Origin: Terriglobia bacterium
GTDB lineage: Bacteria > Acidobacteriota > Terriglobia > Acidiferrales > UBA7541
Direction of reading: 5' to 3'
DNA length: 64,000 nt
Assembly (NCBI GenBank): GCA_020073585.1
Contig: JAIQEV010000006.1
Location: 46,171-110,170, forward strand
Shown here: positions 27,950 to 37,192 of the stretch, in pieces
Layout: the number at the start of each line of letters is the position of its first letter
Numbering within the stretch: the first letter of the stretch is position 1
Program-made: the position numbers and the translations under genes
The notes under the pieces: generated by a model
Databases searched by the model: none
What the model was told of the DNA's origin: nothing
Seen by the model: the letters and a program-made list of their open reading frames with translations, nothing else

Positions 27950-29272
27950 TCACTCCTCGACGCAACGGAAGGTGGCGTACAAGTAGGGAGCGTGGCCGGT
28001 GCAAAAGTTGCGGAACGAGCGGCGCAGCATGCACGCCGCGGTGCGCGGGGAGCCGCCCTTCAGAACGTAGTGCTTGCCGTCGAAGAACTTGGCGGAGCAT
28101 TGCGGATAGAAGGGCACCGGAGCGAAGCCGGGGAAGGGTTCGAAGACCGAGCGCGTCCACTCCCAGCCATTGCCGACCAGGTCCTGCACGCCGAAGGCGC
28201 TGGCGCCCGCGGGATGCAAGCCCACCGGCGCGGGGTCCCACTGGTGAAAATCGAAGTTGCCGTGAATCCTGCCGGGGGCTTCCTCGCCCCAGGGATAGGT
28301 GCGCTCCGAGCCTTCGGGGGTGCCAAAAGCGGCGCGATGGAACTGCTCTTCACTGGGGAGCCGGCGGCCGAGCCACTTGGCGTAGGCCGAAGCCTCGGCA
28401 TGGCTCAGGTAGACGGGCCAATCGAGGGGCAAGCGAATTTCGCCAAACATGGCGCGGTACATCCAGAGGTTGCCGGCGCGCTTCCAGAAGGCGGGATGGC
28501 AAACGCCGGCGCGTTCCTTCCAGGCCCAGGCGGCTTCGCTCCAGAGGGCGCGGTTTTCGTAGCCCTCGGCAGCCAGGAAACGCATGAAGTCGCCGTTAGT
28601 GACATTGCAGACGTCGATCGCGAAGGCAGGCACGCCGACCTCATGGGCGTCAAACTCGTTGTCCCACCCGAACTCCTTGCCGGTAATGCGGCGGAGACCG
28701 AGAGTGGCGCGGCCCGCGGGAATCTCGACCATGCGCTCGAGGGGTTTACCCGGGTGGGCCGGGGGCGTGACGGGGCGGGAGAATTTTCGCTCGTAGGGGA
28801 GGCGGTGCGCCATGTAAGCGAGAGTTTCAGCGTGCGCCAGGCGGTGCTCGATGGCCGTTTCGAGCATGTAAGCCAGGTGCGGGTGGCCTTCCTCGGGATG
28901 GTTGAGGGCCGAGTCGATGGCGGCGTCGAGCTTCTCGCGCACGCGCTGGGTGTAGAGCTGAATCTCCTCAATCCCGGGCCAGTCCTTGGGCTTGCTGGGC
29001 GGGCAGTAGTCCGCGGCGGTGGCGGGGCCGAACATGTCGTCGAAGACCGTGTGGAAGGGCTGCAGACAGAAGCCGCGATGCGCGAGAAGATTCCAATCGA
29101 AGGCTTCGAGGTGGCCGAGATAAAAAATGAGGGGGTGCCGTCCGGCAACCGGAGAGTCCCAGATCGCTTCCGGGCGCACGATCTGAAAAAACTCATCGGT
29201 GCGCGCGCGAGCATCCAGAAGGCGTATCGGAAGATCATGCCGAATATGGAGGGCGGTGGTTAGCGCTGCCAT
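27950..29272 (-). CDS. EgtB/SUMF1-type non-haem iron enzyme (DinB + FGE domains)
   Basis: A 440-residue protein. Residues about 1-180 form a DinB-like bundle with His residues in IFYLGHLEAFDW and in AIEHRLAHAETL (H-x4-H), placed like the iron ligands of hercynine oxygenase EgtB. Residues about 185-440 are a formylglycine-generating-type domain (VEIPAGRATLGL, YLSHAEASAYAKWLGRRLPSE, GNGWEWTRSVFEP, VLKGGSPRTA, RSFRNF). EgtB, OvoA and SenA share this layout and join sulfur or selenium to histidine derivatives. No EgtD methyltransferase is nearby, so the substrate is open. It converges on the GH57 gene. Confidence 0.85.
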   Translation of the reverse strand: MAALTTALHIRHDLPIRLLDARARTDEFFQIVRPEAIWDSPVAGRHPLIFYLGHLEAFDWNLLAHRGFCLQPFHTVFDDMFGPATAADYCPPSKPKDWPGIEEIQLYTQRVREKLDAAIDSALNHPEEGHPHLAYMLETAIEHRLAHAETLAYMAHRLPYERKFSRPVTPPAHPGKPLERMVEIPAGRATLGLRRITGKEFGWDNEFDAHEVGVPAFAIDVCNVTNGDFMRFLAAEGYENRALWSEAAWAWKERAGVCHPAFWKRAGNLWMYRAMFGEIRLPLDWPVYLSHAEASAYAKWLGRRLPSEEQFHRAAFGTPEGSERTYPWGEEAPGRIHGNFDFHQWDPAPVGLHPAGASAFGVQDLVGNGWEWTRSVFEPFPGFAPVPFYPQCSAKFFDGKHYVLKGGSPRTAACMLRRSFRNFCTGHAPYLYATFRCVEE

Positions 29273-29628
29273 GGCGGGTTCCTTCCCAGTTAGATGCCGT
29301 GCCTAAGAAAAGGGTAGCGGCCGATTCTTGGAGGGGAGGGAAATTACAAAAAAAGCATTGCACTATGCTCCAGCGAAGTCAATCGAAATGAAGGCCGGTG
29401 CCGAGAAAATCATCGCGGAAGCAGCCGGTGCTCGCCGTTCCCGGTCCGTGCCGCGGAGCATCTCGCGAGGCCCCAGCCACGCGTGAAGATTTCGTGCGCG
29501 TAAAGGCCGTAACATTTTCCAGGCGCGGGGGTTAGCGCCGGCGGGGTTGCTCTCGGCAAAGCTCGTCTGCTAGAGTCACCAGGAGAGCAGGGAAGATTCC
29601 AGAACGGCTCTCTCACAGGTGCACAACG
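29273..29628. other. Intergenic stretch without a recognisable gene
   Basis: It separates the divergent EgtB-like and Trm112-like genes. I see no strong promoter, hairpin or repeat. A minus-strand open frame reaching into it from the Trm112-like gene is considered an antisense artefact. Confidence 0.5.
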
Positions 29629-29802
29629 ATGCCTATCAGCCAGGAATTGCTGGACATACTGGTTTGTCCGCTGTGCAAGACCGCGGTCAAGCTGACTCCC
29701 GACGGCGCCGGGCTGAAGTGCGCCACCTGCCGCCGCGTCTATCCCATCAAGGACGAGATACCGGTCATGCTCCCCGAAGAAGCGACGGTTGCTTCCGAAT
29801 AG
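29629..29802 (+). CDS. Trm112-like zinc-ribbon mini-protein
   Basis: A 57-residue protein of the Trm112/YcaR (UPF0434) family: QELLDILVCPLCKTAVKL, then LKCATCRRVYPIKDEIPVML. The Cys pairs CPLC and CATC would bind zinc, and the IPVMLPEEA tail is diagnostic. Eukaryotic Trm112 activates methyltransferases; bacterial homologues are poorly known but often sit beside LPS-sugar genes. It is 4 bp upstream of the heptose kinase gene, which fits that context. Confidence 0.9.
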   Translation: MPISQELLDILVCPLCKTAVKLTPDGAGLKCATCRRVYPIKDEIPVMLPEEATVASE

Positions 29803-29806
29803 CCCC

Positions 29807-30868
29807 ATGTCTTTCGCCATTGCCGATTCCGTGCCCCGGCTGAAGCGCTTGCTGCCCCGCTTGCGGGGCCTGCGCGCCGGCGTGTTCGGGGACCTGATGC
29901 TGGACCGCTACCTGTGGGGCACGGCGACGCGGCTATCGCCCGAGGCGGCCGTGCCGGTGGTGGATTTCGAGAAGCAGAGCGAGTGTCTGGGCGGGGCCGG
30001 CAACGTGGCCGCGAACCTCGCGGCGCTCGGCGCGCGCGTGGAGATGTTCGGCGCGACGGGGCGCGACGAGCCCGGAGCGGCGCTGCGCAAATGCCTGCGC
30101 GCGGCGGGGATTGCCGAGCGCGGAGTGATAGCCGATCCGCGGCGGGTCACCACCGTGAAGACCCGCATCATCGCCCGCCACCAGCAGGTGGTGCGCGTGG
30201 ATCACGAGCGGCGCGAGCCGCTGCGCGCGGAAACCGAAGAAGCCCTGGTCCGCCGACTGCTCAGCGCCCTGCGCCGCCTGGACGTGGTGGTGCTTTCCGA
30301 CTACGACAAGGGCCTGATCACCGATGCTCTCGCCGACCGCGTGCTCAACGCCTGCCACCGCCTAAAGGTGCCGGTGCTGGTGAAGCCGAAGCGCTCGCGG
30401 CTGTACGCCTATCGCGGGGCGCGGGCCATTGTCTGCAATGCCGGGGAAGCCAGTTTCTTTGTAACCCGCACGCTGGAGGACGATAAATCGATCGAGGAAG
30501 CGGGCCGCGCGCTGCTGGCACATTTCGGATGCGCCGCGGTGGTCATCACGAGAGGCGGAAAAGGCATGACCGTCGTCGAAGAAAGCATGCCACGGCACGT
30601 GCACATTCCGGCCACCAGCTTCGAAGTGACCTACGCACGCGTGGGCCAGGCGGGCATCGAGCGCAACGCCACCGGACGGCAGGTGTTCGACGTCACCGGC
30701 GCGGGGGATACGGTGCTTTCCGTGCTGGCGCTGGCGCTGGCCGCGGGAGCCGCGCTGCCCGATGCCGCGGTGCTGGCCAATACCGCCGCGGGCGTGGTGG
30801 TGGGCAAGCTGGGCACCGCCACCGTCAGCCCCAAAGAACTGGCCGCCGCGCTCGAGGAGCTCCAGTAA
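29807..30868 (+). CDS. D-glycero-beta-D-manno-heptose-7-phosphate kinase (HldE/RfaE domain I)
   Basis: A 353-residue ribokinase-fold enzyme. Motifs are GDLMLDRYLWG, the substrate-binding GGAGNVAANLAALG, VLSDYDKGLI, and the anion-hole/catalytic VFDVTGAGDTVLSVLA with the catalytic Asp in GAGD. It phosphorylates heptose-7-phosphate for LPS core synthesis. It contains only the kinase half; the nucleotidyltransferase half of bifunctional HldE is absent. A TTG at 29789 could extend it, but the ATG at 29807 suits the family. Confidence 0.9.
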   Translation: MSFAIADSVPRLKRLLPRLRGLRAGVFGDLMLDRYLWGTATRLSPEAAVPVVDFEKQSECLGGAGNVAANLAALGARVEMFGATGRDEPGAALRKCLRAAGIAERGVIADPRRVTTVKTRIIARHQQVVRVDHERREPLRAETEEALVRRLLSALRRLDVVVLSDYDKGLITDALADRVLNACHRLKVPVLVKPKRSRLYAYRGARAIVCNAGEASFFVTRTLEDDKSIEEAGRALLAHFGCAAVVITRGGKGMTVVEESMPRHVHIPATSFEVTYARVGQAGIERNATGRQVFDVTGAGDTVLSVLALALAAGAALPDAAVLANTAAGVVVGKLGTATVSPKELAAALEELQ

Positions 30869-30951
30869 GCGCAGGCTTCCGCCTGCGCCCATTTCCAGCA
30901 CGATTCGCCGAAAGGGCACGCTGCACGCACGGCAGGCGATGCTCCTGCTGC

Positions 30952-31398
30952 CTATGGCGGGGGGAAGCTGAAGGATTTGTCCTTGATCTCCACCCAGAGG
31001 TTCACGACGCGCGTGCGGCGGTTCTTCTCGCCGTCCTCGGCGGTGGGAAAAGGCGCGTAGGGGCTGATCTGCACGGTGACGATGACGCCGCTGGCGCCGC
31101 GCAGGGCGTGGGTCCCGTTGATCTGGTAGCTCTTCACCGGGCCGTAATAGCCCGTGGGGCTCCAGTCGGCCAGGAAATCCTGCATGGTGTAGCTCTCCCC
31201 GGGCTTCCAGATCTGGTAGGCGCGGGGCATGTCTCCCGCCACCACGGCGTCAAAAAAACGCTCCGCGGCCTTCCTCTCGGGGTAGTAGCGGAAGACGAAC
31301 CACAGCAGGATGGCGAGGAGCACGGCGCCCGCCAGGGACAGCCAGATGCGCAAGCGCGGATGGGCGGGCTTCTCGACCGGGACTTCGAACAGGGACAT
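30952..31398 (-). CDS. Single-pass membrane protein, unknown function
   Basis: A 148-residue protein with one membrane helix (about 20-40, IWLSLAGAVLLAILLWFVF) and a C-terminal extracytoplasmic domain rich in Tyr and Trp (FFDAVVAGDMPRAYQIWKP, DWSPTGYYGPVKSYQINGTH). The domain could be NTF2-like in shape, but I do not recognise it. The ATG at 31398 has GAGG upstream. It follows the ABC-2 permease by 18 bp and is probably the last gene of that operon. Confidence 0.7.
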   Translation of the reverse strand: MSLFEVPVEKPAHPRLRIWLSLAGAVLLAILLWFVFRYYPERKAAERFFDAVVAGDMPRAYQIWKPGESYTMQDFLADWSPTGYYGPVKSYQINGTHALRGASGVIVTVQISPYAPFPTAEDGEKNRRTRVVNLWVEIKDKSFSFPPP

Positions 31399-31416
31399 GC
31401 GCAAACCTCGGGGTAC

Positions 31417-32547
31417 TCAGATCTGCCGCTGGAAGAGCGCGATGCAGGCGCTCATGAGCAGCACGGAGAAGCCTAGCAAGACGAAGACGTCGAAGTAAAT
31501 GCCTTCGAAGCCGGTATTTTTCAGCAGCAGATTCTTGAGTGCGTGCACCGCATAGGTGAAGGGATCGACGACCGAGATCCACTTCAGCCAGACCGGAAAG
31601 CCCTCCGAGGGATAGATGGCCCCGGAGGGGAAGAAGAGCAGGGTATTGAGCACGCCGAAGATGGCGCGGGGAACGAGCGGGTCGGTGACGCGGACCATGA
31701 CCAGAAACATGAAGCTGATCATGGCCAGGGAGGCCGCGGAAAGCACCAGCAGCAGGTAGAAGAGGCGCAGGGGCTCCCAGAGGCGGTCGATGCCGGCGAT
31801 GAGGCCGCCGATGAGGGTGATGGTCAGGCCGGCCATCACGCCTTTCAGCGCGCCGGCCAGGTTCAGGCCGAGGACCAGCTCGGCCTTGCGGATGGGGGTG
31901 ACCAGGTAGCCTTCGTGGAGGCCGCGGGCCTTGTCGTCGATGAACACGATGCCGCCGCCGATCATGGCCACGATGAAAATGGACATGGCGATGGAGCCGG
32001 AGAGCAGGTACTTGATGTACTCGATGTAGGGGTAGACCTCGACCACTTGCATGTCAATGGCCGCGGGCAAGCGCCCGGCAATCAGCGGGGCGTTGAGCGA
32101 GGCCGCCAGCTGCTGGACGCGTTCGTAAAGCTGCGAGGTGACGAAGTTGTCGGTATTGTCCTCGATGAAGGCGATGCGCGGGCGGTCGTGCTGCAGCACG
32201 CGGCGCGAATAGTCGTGGGGGATGTGGATCACGGCGCGCACGAAGCCCGCGCGCAGATCGGTAACCGCGTCGGGCACCGAGGAGTAGTCCGAGACGTAAA
32301 AGGTTTTGGGCCCGGCCTCGATGGACTTGAGATTTTCGCGCAGGGTGCGCGACTCCGCGCCGCGATCCTCGTCCACCAGGGCCACGTGGATGTTCTTGAT
32401 CTTTCCGCCGAAGGCGTAGCCCAGGACGATCAACTGCATGAGCGGAAAGACCATGGAGCTGACCATCAGGGCGGGGCTGCGGAAGAACTTGCGCATGTCC
32501 CGCTCGAGGATGGCGCCGATGCGTTCGAGATTAATGCCGATGTCCAT
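31417..32547 (-). CDS. ABC-2 type exporter permease
   Basis: A 376-residue membrane protein: N-terminal helix (about 25-45), a large extracytoplasmic loop (about 50-170) and five C-terminal helices, the order seen in YhbS/YhhJ-type ABC-2 permeases. The motif GAIYPSEGFPVWLKWISVVDPFTYAVHALKN sits between the last helices. It is 6 bp from the ATPase gene. Likely exports drugs or lipids; substrate unknown. Confidence 0.9.
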   Translation of the reverse strand: MDIGINLERIGAILERDMRKFFRSPALMVSSMVFPLMQLIVLGYAFGGKIKNIHVALVDEDRGAESRTLRENLKSIEAGPKTFYVSDYSSVPDAVTDLRAGFVRAVIHIPHDYSRRVLQHDRPRIAFIEDNTDNFVTSQLYERVQQLAASLNAPLIAGRLPAAIDMQVVEVYPYIEYIKYLLSGSIAMSIFIVAMIGGGIVFIDDKARGLHEGYLVTPIRKAELVLGLNLAGALKGVMAGLTITLIGGLIAGIDRLWEPLRLFYLLLVLSAASLAMISFMFLVMVRVTDPLVPRAIFGVLNTLLFFPSGAIYPSEGFPVWLKWISVVDPFTYAVHALKNLLLKNTGFEGIYFDVFVLLGFSVLLMSACIALFQRQI

Positions 32548-32553
32548 AAGCGC

Positions 32554-33555
32554 TCACTTGTACAGGTGCGTGACGTCCAGGCGCGGGCCCGCCTGCAGCG
32601 CGTCGCGGAGCTGCCGGCCGGTGTAGTGCAGGAAGACGTCGTCGAGCGTGGTGCCCTGCACGGTCACGCGCTTGACGCTGATGCCGCGGGCCCGCGCGCG
32701 GTCCATGAGCGCCGCCACGGTTTCCGGGCCGCTGTGCGAGGTGATGTGCACGGAGCCGTCCTGCTCGGAAACCTGCGCGGCTTGCGGAAGCTGGCGCAGT
32801 TGCTCGAGCCACTCGCGCCAGGCCGGCGTGCCGGAGGGCAGGTTGGCGAATTCCGCCTCGACCACGTCCGCGCCGGGGATGCTGTCCTTCAGGCGCGCGG
32901 GAGTGTCCAGGGCCACGAGTTTTCCGTGGTCCACGATGGCGATGCGCTCGCAAAGCTTGTCGGCTTCGTCCATGTAGTGCGTGGTGAGAAGAATGGTCAG
33001 GCCGGAGCGCTTCTGCAGGCGGTCGATCATCTCCCAGACGTTGGTGCGCGAGACCGGATCGAGGCCGGTGGTGGGCTCGTCGAGAAAGAGGATGCGCGGG
33101 GAATGCACCAGGCCGCGCGCGATCTCCAGGCGGCGGCGCATGCCGCCGGAGAAGGTGCGCACGAGCTGGTTGGAAAAGCTTTCCAGGTCCACGGCGGCCA
33201 GAAGCTCGGTGGTCAGGGATGCGCGGCGGGATTTTTCCACGCCGTAGAGCTTGGCGTGGATGAGCACATTTTCGCGGGCGGTGAGTTCCGGGTCGGAGGT
33301 CAGCGCCTGGGGGATGACGCCGATGGCGTGGCGCACGCCGTCGGCGTCGTGCACGATGTCATGGCCGCCGACGCGGGCGGCGCCGCTGGTCGGCGGGGTG
33401 AGCGTGGTGAGCATGCGGATCAGCGTGGTCTTGCCCGCGCCGTTGGGCCCCAGCAGGCCGAAGATCTCGCCCTCGGCCACGGTGAAGCTGACTTCGTTCA
33501 CCGCGGTGAAGTCTCCGAAGCGCTTGGTCAGTTTGTGGACTTCGATGGCGTTCAT
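32554..33555 (-). CDS. ABC exporter ATPase (DrrA-like)
   Basis: A 333-residue ATPase with Walker A GPNGAGKTTLI, signature TFSGGMRRRLEIARGL, Walker B ILFLDEPTTGLDP and the H-loop LLTTHYMDEAD. A DrrA-type C-terminal extension of about 100 residues follows, ending LRDALQAGPRLDVTHLYK. It powers the ABC-2 permease in the same operon. Confidence 0.93.
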   Translation of the reverse strand: MNAIEVHKLTKRFGDFTAVNEVSFTVAEGEIFGLLGPNGAGKTTLIRMLTTLTPPTSGAARVGGHDIVHDADGVRHAIGVIPQALTSDPELTARENVLIHAKLYGVEKSRRASLTTELLAAVDLESFSNQLVRTFSGGMRRRLEIARGLVHSPRILFLDEPTTGLDPVSRTNVWEMIDRLQKRSGLTILLTTHYMDEADKLCERIAIVDHGKLVALDTPARLKDSIPGADVVEAEFANLPSGTPAWREWLEQLRQLPQAAQVSEQDGSVHITSHSGPETVAALMDRARARGISVKRVTVQGTTLDDVFLHYTGRQLRDALQAGPRLDVTHLYK

Positions 33556-33571
33556 GGTGAGCTTTCCACGC

Positions 33572-34648
33572 TCAGGGGCGTATCGCTGAAAGCTGGCCCT
33601 TGGCCGGCGGGGGCAGGAGCACGGTGGCGGTCATGCCGGCAAAGAGGCGGCGGCCGGGATTGGGCACGGCGACTTTGATGGCGAAAGTCTTGATGTCGCG
33701 CTTGGTGCGGCTGACGTCGCGCTGGGTGGCAAATTCGCTTTCCACACCCTTGAAGATCAGGGTGCCCTCGATCACTTCGCCGGAAGGCAGGCGCACGCGC
33801 AGCTTCTGGCCGAACTGCACGGCGTCGATGTAACTCTCCTCGACGCTGGCGCGCACCCAGAGGTGGTCGATGTCCACGATGGTGACGATGGGCGCGCCGG
33901 GCTGAATCACTTCGCCCTGGCGGGCCACGCGCACGCTGACGATGCCGGCGAGCGGCGCGTAGAGCTTGGTGTAGCCGAGGCGCGTTTCGGCTTCGGACTT
34001 GGCGGCCACGGCCTGCGCCAGTTGCGCCTGCATGGCGGCCAGGGCGCTCTGCTGCACGGAGACCTGGGTGCGGTTGGCGCGGGCCAGCTCCAGCGCGGCC
34101 TCCTGGGCCTTCACCTGCTCTTCGAGGGCGCGCACCGTGGCCTGCGCGGAGCGCAGGGCGGCATCGGCGTGGTCCTTGTCCTGGGCGGTGGCGACGCCGC
34201 CGGCGAACAGGCCCTGGACGCGCTTCTGGTCGAGTTCGTTGCGCGAAAGGTCGGAGCGGGCGGCTTCCAGTTGGGCCTGCGCCGCGGTGAGCGTGGCCGC
34301 GGCCTGGCTGAGCTGCGCGGCGGTCTGCTCGTCGGTGAGGCCCTGGGTGGTCCGCACCTGGCGCACCTGCGCCGTGAAGCTGCGGATGAGGGCGGCGGCG
34401 GAATCGCGCTGGGCGATGAGCTCGGCGGTGTCCAGTTCGGCGAGCAGTTGTCCGGCGGTCACTTCGCTGCCCTCGTCCACCAGCAGACGCTCGATGCGCC
34501 CGGTGATCTTGGCGCTGACGATGACGTCGTTGCCGTCCAGCACGCCGGTCAGCGGGATCTCCGTGCCGTGCGGCACGCTCCAGAGATAGCCCACCAGAGC
34601 CACCACGAATACCACGCCGAGAAATATGAAGAATCGGGAGATCTTCAT
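33572..34648 (-). CDS. HlyD-family membrane fusion protein
   Basis: A 358-residue periplasmic adaptor with one N-terminal membrane anchor (FFIFLGVVFVVALVGYLW). The biotinyl-lipoyl half-motif IERLLVDEGSEVTAGQLLAELD is followed by a long helical hairpin (about 80-215) and the return half KLYAPLAGIVSVRVARQGEVI, then beta-barrel domains. It starts the operon HlyD-ATPase-permease. No outer-membrane TolC-like gene is in the window. Confidence 0.93.
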   Translation of the reverse strand: MKISRFFIFLGVVFVVALVGYLWSVPHGTEIPLTGVLDGNDVIVSAKITGRIERLLVDEGSEVTAGQLLAELDTAELIAQRDSAAALIRSFTAQVRQVRTTQGLTDEQTAAQLSQAAATLTAAQAQLEAARSDLSRNELDQKRVQGLFAGGVATAQDKDHADAALRSAQATVRALEEQVKAQEAALELARANRTQVSVQQSALAAMQAQLAQAVAAKSEAETRLGYTKLYAPLAGIVSVRVARQGEVIQPGAPIVTIVDIDHLWVRASVEESYIDAVQFGQKLRVRLPSGEVIEGTLIFKGVESEFATQRDVSRTKRDIKTFAIKVAVPNPGRRLFAGMTATVLLPPPAKGQLSAIRP

Positions 34649-34669
34649 CGCCGCCTCAGTGATATGTGT

Positions 34670-34711
34670 GACCGCAAAGCGGTCAATTGCAAGCGTGACC
34701 GCGAAGCGTTC
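34670..34711. repeat. Two copies of a short palindrome GACCGC(A/G)AAGCG(G/T)TC
   Basis: 15-bp copies at 34670-34684 and 34697-34711; a third perfect copy (GACCGCGAAGCGGTC) lies at 45556-45570. Each is preceded by GTG or GCG. They are intergenic and upstream of the HlyD and receiver genes. Confidence 0.6.
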
Positions 34712-34760
34712 AACAGCCGTCCCTTGCGCATACTAGAACAGATCGCGTAAATGCAAAAAC

Positions 34761-34794
34761 CGAAGAGAGATTCCTCGCTTCGCTCGGAATGACG
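34761..34794 (-). repeat. Dispersed palindromic repeat, copy 2 (inverted)
   Basis: Reverse complement of the element at 15974-16007 with 31 of 34 matches. Confidence 0.7.
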
Positions 34795-34800
34795 ACGTTT

Positions 34801-34840
34801 GGTCGGTCGCTCCGGCAATTGGTCGGTCGCTCCGGCATTT
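34801..34840. repeat. Two tandem 20-bp repeats
   Basis: GGTCGGTCGCTCCGGCAATT and GGTCGGTCGCTCCGGCATTT lie directly side by side, differing at one position. Together with the palindromes nearby they form a repeat cluster upstream of the exporter operon. Confidence 0.8.
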
Positions 34841-34927
34841 GTGAGCTAGCTTCCAGTGTAGCTTGACCCGCGGTGTTTTCGCGCTTTCGCGGTTTGTGCT
34901 GCCGGGCCATCCCGAGGGGCCGGGCGG

Positions 34928-36058
34928 TCAAGCTTCCAGGGCTCCGCCGGCGCCTGCGGGCAGCTCGATGGCGTATTTGGTGCGCGTCTTTTCGCGGTGC
35001 AGCTCGAGGGCCAGGGCGATCAGGCGGTCGAGCAGCTCGCGGAAGGGAATGCCGCTCGCTTCCCACAGTTTGGGATACATGCTGATGGAGGTGAAGCCGG
35101 GAATGGTGTTGACCTCGTTGAGAAAGAGTTTACCGCCGCGCTTCTCGAGAAAGAAGTCGATGCGGGCCATGCCGGAAAGCTCGAGGGTGCGGAAGGCGCG
35201 CACGGCCAGCTCCTGGAGCTTGCGCACCTGGGCGGGTTGGAGCTGCGCCGGAATGAGCAACTGCGTGCCCTCTTCGAGGTACTTGGCGGCGTAATCGTAG
35301 AACTCGCGGTGCGGCACGATCTCGCCGGGGACGGAGGCCTGCGCCGCGGCGTTGCCGAGCACGGAAACTTCGATCTCCCGCGCCACTACGGCGCGCTCGA
35401 CCAGAATCTTCATGGCGAACTCCGCGGCCAGGTCCAGCGCGGGGGCCAGCTCCTTGCGCGAGTGCACCTTGCTCATGCCCACGGAGGAGCCGAGCACCGC
35501 GGGCTTGACGAAAACCGGATAGCGGAATTTCTTTTCGACGGCCTGGGCGATGGCCTGGGGGTCGCGCTCCCAATCGGCGCGCTGTACGCTTAGCCAGGGC
35601 ACCACGGGAATCTTGGCCAATTGGCAGAGGCGCTTGGCCACGTCCTTGTCCATGCCGATGGCCGAGCCTAGCACTCCGGCGCCGACGTAGGGCAGTCCGG
35701 CCAGATCCAGCAGGCCCTGCACCGTGCCGTCTTCGCCAAACGTGCCGTGGAGCACGGGGAAGACCACGTCCACGCGCTGGCCGCCGCCGCTGCGATCCAG
35801 CGGCACCAGGATCGCTTCGGTGGGGTCGGCCACCAGCATCACGCGCTGCCCGGCGCGCAGCACCTCGGCGGGGGTCTTCTGCGCGCCGGTGCCGATGAGC
35901 CAATGGCCTTCCTTGGTGATGCCGATGGGCACGGCTTCGTACTTGTCGGGGTCCAGGCCGCGAATCACGGACGCGGCGGAGGCCAGGGAAACCTCATGCT
36001 CGCCGGAGCGCCCTCCGAACAGCACCCCGATGCGCAACCGTTTTTTCTCCGTGCTCAC
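34928..36058 (-). CDS. ddl: D-alanine--D-alanine ligase
   Basis: A 376-residue ATP-grasp enzyme for peptidoglycan precursor synthesis. The N-terminal motif [20 protein letters not shown], the [27 protein letters not shown] region, the ATP-grasp lysine segment [19 protein letters not shown] and the metal-binding [20 protein letters not shown] are intact. The GTG at 36058 has AAGGGG upstream and gives the standard N terminus. It lies downstream of arginase on the same strand, 57 bp away. Confidence 0.95.
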   Translation of the reverse strand: MSTEKKRLRIGVLFGGRSGEHEVSLASAASVIRGLDPDKYEAVPIGITKEGHWLIGTGAQKTPAEVLRAGQRVMLVADPTEAILVPLDRSGGGQRVDVVFPVLHGTFGEDGTVQGLLDLAGLPYVGAGVLGSAIGMDKDVAKRLCQLAKIPVVPWLSVQRADWERDPQAIAQAVEKKFRYPVFVKPAVLGSSVGMSKVHSRKELAPALDLAAEFAMKILVERAVVAREIEVSVLGNAAAQASVPGEIVPHREFYDYAAKYLEEGTQLLIPAQLQPAQVRKLQELAVRAFRTLELSGMARIDFFLEKRGGKLFLNEVNTIPGFTSISMYPKLWEASGIPFRELLDRLIALALELHREKTRTKYAIELPAGAGGALEA

Positions 36059-36115
36059 GATGGCCCCTTCCGCGTGTTGCGCCTTGCGCGACGAAAAGCC
36101 GCGGCGCAAAGTCTC

Positions 36116-37027
36116 CTACAAAATTTTCTTGCCCAGCCCGGAGCAGACCAGCTCGACGCCGAGCAGGGCGGTGGTGTTGTGCTCGTCGATCACCGGATTG
36201 ATCTCGACGATCTCCAGCGAGGCCATGGCTTCGGTATCCGCGATCATCTCCATGGCCAGGTGCGCTTCGCGGTAGGTGACCCCGCCGCGCACGGGGGTGC
36301 CCACGCCCGGGGCGTCGGAGGGATCCACGAAGTCCATGTCCAGGCTGACGCCGATGGCGCCGGTTTCGTCCATGGCGAATTTGAGGGCGTCGCTCATCAC
36401 CTCGCGCATGCCGCGCTCGTCGATGTCGCGCATGGTGAAGACGTGCACGCCGGATTTCTTGACCAGGCGCTTTTCCTGGGCGTCCAGGTCGCGGATGCCC
36501 ACCAGCACCACGTTCTGCGGCTGCACCTTGGGCTTGAACCCCAGCAGCTCGACCAGCTCCGGCGCGCCGTAGCCCATCACCGAGGCCAGGGGCATGCCGT
36601 GAATGTTGCCGGAGGGCGAGGACTCGGGGGTGTTCATGTCCCCGTGGGCGTCCAGCCAGATGTAACCGATGTTCTTCTCTTTCTTGCGGAAGTGCGCGGA
36701 AACGCCGGAGAGCGTGCCCACGGCGATGGAATGGTCGCCGCCCAGGACCACGGGGAGCAGGCCCTCTTCCAGCGCCTTCTGCACGGTACCGGCGAGCTCT
36801 TTGCAGGTTTCCGAGATTTCCGTCAGGTACTTGGCGTGCTTTTCGCCGTAGTGCTGCTCTTCGGCCTGCTTCACGGCGATATTGCCCATGTCCTCGACGT
36901 GGTGGCCGAGCTGCTTGATGCGCGCCTGCAGCCCGGCGACGCGCAGGGCCGAGGGGCCCATGTCCACGCCGCGGCGGCTGGCGCCGAGGTCCATGGGTAC
37001 GCCGATAATGCGGATTTTTTGAGGCAT
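36116..37027 (-). CDS. rocF: Arginase
   Basis: A 303-residue binuclear-manganese ureohydrolase that splits arginine into ornithine and urea. The metal motifs are [35 protein letters not shown] and [19 protein letters not shown]. The Ser/Asn pattern after DAHGD is typical of true arginases rather than agmatinases. It precedes the ddl gene. Confidence 0.95.
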   Translation of the reverse strand: MPQKIRIIGVPMDLGASRRGVDMGPSALRVAGLQARIKQLGHHVEDMGNIAVKQAEEQHYGEKHAKYLTEISETCKELAGTVQKALEEGLLPVVLGGDHSIAVGTLSGVSAHFRKKEKNIGYIWLDAHGDMNTPESSPSGNIHGMPLASVMGYGAPELVELLGFKPKVQPQNVVLVGIRDLDAQEKRLVKKSGVHVFTMRDIDERGMREVMSDALKFAMDETGAIGVSLDMDFVDPSDAPGVGTPVRGGVTYREAHLAMEMIADTEAMASLEIVEINPVIDEHNTTALLGVELVCSGLGKKIL

Positions 37028-37192
37028 AGTCGCTTCCCGTCACTCGTGGCGTGTGCCGCGTGAATCGCGCGAAAATCCGCCAGTGGCCCGGACCACGAGT
37101 CCGCTGTCCCGAGCCGCGAGTCACATTGAAAAGTTCAATCCGGCCGGCAGAATCGGCGCGCTGGCTTCCCCCTGCGCCGATCCCCGCAGGCT

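Noticed and set aside
27857..29263. 468-codon plus-strand frame over the EgtB-like gene
   Set aside because: No domain is visible and the opposite strand carries clear catalytic motifs.
29410..29820. 136-codon minus-strand frame over the Trm112-like gene
   Set aside because: The plus-strand Trm112 motifs are clear; this frame lacks a ribosome-binding site and a recognisable family.
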